Shown here in pieces: positions 59,554 to 64,000 of a stretch of DNA of 64,000 nucleotides. The DNA lies in NCBI GenBank assembly GCA_001792895.1, contig MARA01000002.1:2852001-2916000 (forward strand), given 5' to 3'. The notes under the pieces are model-generated. The model saw only the letters and a list, made by a program, of their open reading frames with translations, was not told where the DNA came from and searched no databases. Each line of letters starts with the position of its first letter. Positions within the stretch are counted from its first letter, which is position 1. Made by a program: the position numbers and the translations under genes. Origin of the DNA: Lentinus brumalis (Eukaryota > Basidiomycota > Agaricomycetes > Polyporales > Polyporaceae).

Positions 59554-60561
59554 ATGGCTGTTGGCAAGGTCTGTCTCGCTGCACCGATGTCCTGACGAAA
59601 ACAAGCTGGAGCTCTGACCTATCTACGCGTGCAGAACAAGCGTTTGTCTAAGGGCAAGAAGGGTATCAAGAAGAAGGTCGTTGACCCCTTCTCCCGCAAG
59701 GGTGAGTCGTGCTTGCACATCCTTAACGATGCGTTTGCAAACCTATGAGAATGTTAGACTGGTACGACATCAAGGCGCCCTCAATCTTCGAGGTCAAGAA
59801 TGTCGGCAAGACCCTTGTGAACAGGTCCCAGGGTCTCAGTACGTATCAAATCTCATATACATTGCTTGGACGTCCTTCTGACCTTTATCTCCTCAGAAAA
59901 CGCCAACGACTCGCTTAAGGGTCGTATCCTGGAGGTCTCCCTGGCCGACCTCAACAAGGATGAGGAGCAGGCCTTCCGCAAGATCAAGCTACGGATCGAC
60001 GAGGTCCAGGGCAAGAACTGCCTCACCAACTTCCACGGTATGAGCTTCACCTCCGACAAGCTCCGCTCCCTTGTCCGCAAGTGGCAAACCCTCATCGAGG
60101 CCCACGTCGACGTCAAGACGACCGATGGCTACCTCCTCCGTCTTTTCGCGATCGGCTTCACCAAGCGTCGGCCGTCGCAGGTTCGCAAGACCACCTACGC
60201 CCAGTCGTCGCAGGTCCGGGAGATCCGGAAAAAGATGTTCGAGATCATGACCCGGGAGGCGACGAGCTGCGACCTCAAGGAGCTCGTGCAGAAGTTCGTG
60301 CCGGAGGCGATTGGTCGTGAGATCGAGAAGGCGGCGAGGAGCATCTACCCCCTGCAGAACGTTTACGTTCACAAGGCGAAGATCCTGAAGGCGCCGAAGT
60401 TCGATATGTCGAAGCTGCTTGAGCTCCATGGCGAGTCAACAGACGTGAGTATCTCTCGCAGTCGTATGCATCACCCTCTGCTGATGCTCAACGCCCTGTA
60501 GGAGACTGGCACGCGTGTAGTCAAGGACTTCAAGGAGCCCGATGTTCTTGAGTCCGTGTAA
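59554..60561 (+). CDS. RPS1: 40S ribosomal protein S1 (eS1)
   Basis: Spliced exons give [140 protein letters not shown] and [20 protein letters not shown], ending ESV. This is eS1 (Rps1/Rps3a) along its full length of about 256 residues. It sits near the mRNA exit of the small subunit. Exon 1 covers only MAVGK; four introns are seen, three in the first third, as is common in fungal ribosomal protein genes. Stop at 60559-60561. Confidence 0.97.
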
Positions 60562-60983
60562 AATCTTAGCTGTTGTCCGTCCTTGTATCCTCCACATGAT
60601 CTTTCCTCTTTATGCTACAAGGGTATGGCCAATCTATGATCATGACCGCACGCATCACCGTGTATACCTATCGCACATTGTCTGTCATATCGACCAAGCG
60701 CCTCGCGCCTCCCTTCTTCGCAGTGAGTTGCGTTGAGTTACATTTTGCCCAGCCGCACTGTAGGCAACGTCGCGATTCACAATCTGTGCAGTCCTTGCAA
60801 TGTGCATGTGCATAAACAGCGGTGCTATGTAACTTACTAGTACGCTATACTTTCACGGTACTGAGCAGTGAGTACGACTATATACGCGCGGTCTCATCAG
60901 TGGACGGCAGATTGATCTAAGCGAAAATCATTATCAGTGCGATACCATCCTCGAAGGCGCCCGATATATTTCGTCCCTCCACC
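60562..60983. other. Intergenic region between RPS1 and APRT
   Basis: 422 bp with the RPS1 3' end and the APRT promoter. No gene was found. Confidence 0.45.
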
Positions 60984-61710
60984 ATGGCCGACGTCGAGTA
61001 CCTGAGGAGCCTGTTGAGGCCATTCCCTGACTGGCCCAAGAAGGTATCGTCTGCACACACCAAACTTCAGGCTGCCTTCTCACATTTTACACGTAGGGCA
61101 TCGTCTTCCTAGACATCTTCCCGCTCCTCCGGGACCCCGTCGGTTTCGAGACCCTCATCACGCACTTCGTGCACAGGCTGACTTCGCACACCATCGCCAA
61201 GTCGCCCACGAAGAAGATCGATGTTGTCGTCGGCCTGGATGCGAGAGGCTTTCTCCTCGGGCCCATCATTGCGATGAGGCTCGGCGCCGCGTTCGTGCCC
61301 GTGCGGAAAAAGGGCAAGCTCCCCGGCGAGGTCGTGCATGCAGAGTTCGAGAAGGAGTACGGCCTTGTGCGTGTCCATGCTCTTCACCTTATGCACTCGC
61401 AAGATTGACCGGCCAATTTGTTCCATGTGTAGGATGTCTTCGAGATGCAGGCGGATGCTATCCAGCCCGGACAGAATGTCGTCATCATTGACGATCTCAT
61501 TGCAACCGGTTCGTGGTGGATGCTTGGTTGTCAATGTGCAAACGTGCTAAGGTGGCTGCGGCAGGTGGATCTGCAAAGGCTGCAGGCGAGCTTGTGGCTA
61601 AGCTCGGGGGCAAGACGCTGGAGTATCTCTTCATCATCGAGCTCACTTTCCTCAAGGCGCACGAGAAGCTGGATGCACCCATGTACTCCATCGTCAAGAT
61701 TGACGACTAG
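60984..61710 (+). CDS. APT1: Adenine phosphoribosyltransferase
   Basis: The start at 60984 reads MADVEYLRSLLRPFPDWPKK. Exon 2 gives GIVFLDIFPLLRDPVGFETL, KIDVVVGLDARGFLLGPIIA and FVPVRKKGKLPGEVVHAEFE. Exon 3 has DVFEMQADAIQPGQNVVIID with DDLIATG, the PRPP-binding motif of type I phosphoribosyltransferases. The last exon gives GSAKAAGELVAKLGGKTLEY and ends YSIVKIDD. The enzyme makes AMP from adenine and PRPP (purine salvage, cytosol). All key blocks are present and the length of about 180 residues is normal. Introns are short. It is convergent with the EDEM gene. Confidence 0.96.
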
Positions 61711-62171
61711 GTACCTCGGTTATAGCTCTGGCTTTCTAGGGCGACCATTCGGGTACAGCAAAGAAGCGATGTATTCGAGATGAATGGTCTTCTTCAGGAG
61801 GCCTCAGGTATAGCGGCCAAATACAATGGGATGGAAAGTCACAAACGAAGTCTGCATGCTGCCCCTATTAGTCGCAGCCCTTCGTTGCGCTATTAAGATG
61901 TGCGTTTGATGAAAGATGGTATGGTGAGAGGAGGTTCATAGCATGGTGAAATCAAGGAGCATGTATAACAGAATCAGAGCATTGTGATTGAGCGACTGAC
62001 TTCCTTCTGTCATTGTGTGTGCACCGTGACCGGTACCTCAAGCTCAAGTCAAAGGAATACGCTACAGCGCAGTACTCACGATTACGAGCTGTGAATGCAT
62101 ATGTACTCGTCATTTGAGTCGCGTCATGATGTCACGGCATCGCGCTGGGTATATCCATGTACAGATGCAGC
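61711..62171. other. Convergent intergenic region
   Basis: 461 bp between the APRT and EDEM 3' ends. Only short frames occur. Confidence 0.45.
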
Positions 62172-64000
62172 TCAGACAGTGAGTCTCGTATTGAGCAAAG
62201 GATGGTTGTTGAGATACAGCACGCGCGTCACCTCCTTCCGGCCGTCGTCCACGTTCTCCTGATGTCTTCCGTCGTTTTCGTTGCGCGGTTCCGACGGCCC
62301 ATCCGACGGCTCGACCACGAGCCTGACTGCACCGAGTCCATGCTTATCCGCGGCGTCCAGCATCTTCGCAACAAGCTCCGCGTCCTCACGCCGCAGCACG
62401 ACAGCCGCGACCTCGTTGATTTGTTCGCCTGCCGCGAGCACTTCCTCCGAGTCCGCGGATGGGTTGATGTGGTGGTCTTCGTCTCCGAGGACCACGACCC
62501 CAGACGCCCCAGCACGCTGCGCAAACACCAGTTTCTCGAGGAACGTGCAGTCGCCTCTGCGGACAGCGATCGCCTCGTTTTCGAGGAGGACGTCGTCGTA
62601 AGGCGCACATCCGAGCGGATTGTTCGGGAAGCGGACGACGCGCACGCCTTCGCCATGTCCAAAACGCAGAACTGGTTCGCCGGAAGGCGAGCGAGAGGCA
62701 GTTGGATCCCCTCCAAAGAACGCCGTGGCCGCGACGACCATCGTCTCTGTGATGATGTCCTGCGTGCCTAGGCCTTGCAACTGCAGCATCGGATCGACGT
62801 AATCGAGGTATAGGCGTAGGCTGACTTCCGGGACGCGCCTCTGTCTGTCCTTGCCGACTGGTGCAAGCGCAAGCGAGGGATCGTCGAAGTAGATCTTTTG
62901 GCCCGTCTTGACAGCGTGAGGTCCCACTGTAACAAGCAGATCAGAACTACACTGTCGACGGAGAATACGGATAGAACTTGCGTTTGGTGATGTCATAACC
63001 TTTCCCATCCAGGCGACTGACGATGTGGACACGGATGCCCGTCACATTGTGCACCAGGAAGCCGTCGGAAACTGTGACCATCTTCTCCGGTGGCGGGTGC
63101 AGGTCTTCTGGGACGGTTCGGCCGTCCGCGGACAGAACGAAGTCATACATCTAGATATCCACCAGACCCGTCAAGCTCTGCTTGCTGCTAAAAAGTGACA
63201 TACTTACATATGGTTGGTGTTTCGGTATCGAACACCACCCGTCCGGAGACCATGCCTGCTCCTCAGCCTCGGACACCGCGCGACCAATAAGTTGACGGGC
63301 GTAGTCTATATCGGCGCGGTCGGCTATGCCTCCTCTCAGGCCCGTCTCCGCGTCCCAGTCATCGTAGGCGAGCAGTGGTGACTGGTAGGCGGGGCATTGC
63401 AGGTTCTCGACTCTACGAAGCTTCTTTCGGGCCGCGGAGATCGGCTTCATAAGGGCGGGGTCGAGTGAAAGGATGTGGCCCTCCGTCGTGAAGACCCATT
63501 GCGAGTCATCACTGTGTAAGGGGTTTGACTCGTCGAAGAGGAGGTACAGATACTGGCGTCTGCGTGAGTTGACAGTTCAAGATCGGCAGCCTAAGGCACG
63601 GCATTACCTTGAGGGTCTCAGAAAGCACGAAGGACTCCATGCGGTCGCTCGGCGCATTCGTACGAAGGTCTTCGATGCCCGCGAGTCCACAAGCTACCTT
63701 TGTTCTACGGCTGATATCCGCAAATATTCGTGCTGCACCGCACACTCGATCTCAACACAGTGTCATGGCACATGTACGCAATATACTTACCGCCGACATC
63801 TAGGTAGAATGGGTCTTGTGTCGCCTGATGGTCTGTCAGTTGCGTTGTGTGTTTCTACTCACTTGGACTTACCCGGTAGAGATACCAAGTCGACTCGACA
63901 AACTCTATCGGAAAGCTCGTCTTAGTGGAAAGCATTGCAGGATGGCAGCAAGTACTCACCAGGTCTTAACGGGTATTGTAGCGATGTTGCTGTGCGGAAG
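62172..64000 (-). CDS. EDEM-type GH47 protein with PA domain (5' end outside window)
   Basis: The window holds the C-terminal part. On the minus strand, starting near the right edge: [60 protein letters not shown] and [20 protein letters not shown], where TTEGH is the calcium-site motif of GH47. After that come [40 protein letters not shown] and a protease-associated domain ([40 protein letters not shown]). The end is [15 protein letters not shown]. This is the layout of EDEM / yeast Htm1-Mnl1, which trims mannose on misfolded glycoproteins in the ER to mark them for degradation; the PA domain occurs in EDEM3-like members. No KDEL-type retention signal is visible at the C-terminus. The N-terminus lies beyond 64000. 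Confidence 0.9.

Overview
The window looks like nuclear DNA of a filamentous basidiomycete, most likely an Agaricomycete. The evidence is many short GT-AG introns of roughly 45-70 bp, small intergenic gaps, and lineage-typical families such as DUF6593, GH128 (Asl1-like), GH125, F-box/LRR proteins with an N-terminal coiled coil, and SLIP-GC-like dynamin-type GTPases. No operons, CRISPR arrays, rRNA or convincing tRNA genes were seen. All assignments come from reading translated exons by eye; no database search was run.

Layout. 1-6 kb: a DUF6593 protein (+), an AhpD/carboxymuconolactone decarboxylase-like protein (-) and a secreted GH128 glucanase (-). 6.3-7.2 kb: an 824-bp transposon-like element with perfect 135-bp inverted ends and an 8-bp target duplication, sitting in the shared upstream region between the GH128 gene and a two-RRM protein (+). 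9.9-16 kb: PYM (+), a DUF1640/MCUR1-like mitochondrial protein (-), a ZCCHC9-like zinc-knuckle protein (+) and a Ser/Pro-rich basidiomycete protein (+). 16-24 kb: an F-box protein with a frame break, a GH125 mannosidase and an Inn1/Fic1-like C2 protein with two frame breaks. 24-31 kb: a small membrane protein (-), phosphomannose isomerase (-), an RG-rich WD40 protein (-) and GPN3 (+). 31.3-35.7 kb: gene-poor, with a 421-bp hAT-type MITE, followed by a small His/Ser-rich gene. 37.4-47.1 kb: two tandem, highly intron-split dynamin-like GTPase paralogs (-). 47.5-50.5 kb: a basic nuclear-type protein (-). 50.7-55.9 kb: two tandem transporters of the allantoate-permease-like major facilitator family (-). 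56-64 kb: acetyl-CoA acetyltransferase (-), ATG10 (-), ribosomal protein eS1 (+), APRT (+) and the 3' part of an EDEM-type GH47 protein with a PA domain (-) that runs off the window.

How the genes relate. Most are unrelated housekeeping genes. Phosphomannose isomerase, GH125 and EDEM all touch mannose or N-glycan metabolism, but they are scattered and probably not a cluster. Local duplication is clear twice: the GTPase pair and the transporter pair. Several divergent pairs share short upstream regions: MCUR1-like/ZCCHC9-like, WD40/GPN3 and ATG10/RPS1.

The most notable signals are the two non-autonomous DNA elements (one appears to carry captured, intron-containing host exons), the tandem GTPase paralogs, an ATG-only first exon in the thiolase gene, hidden 28-nt last exons in both transporters, and three single-base frame breaks of the same sense, two of them in C runs, which suggest assembly errors rather than true pseudogenes.
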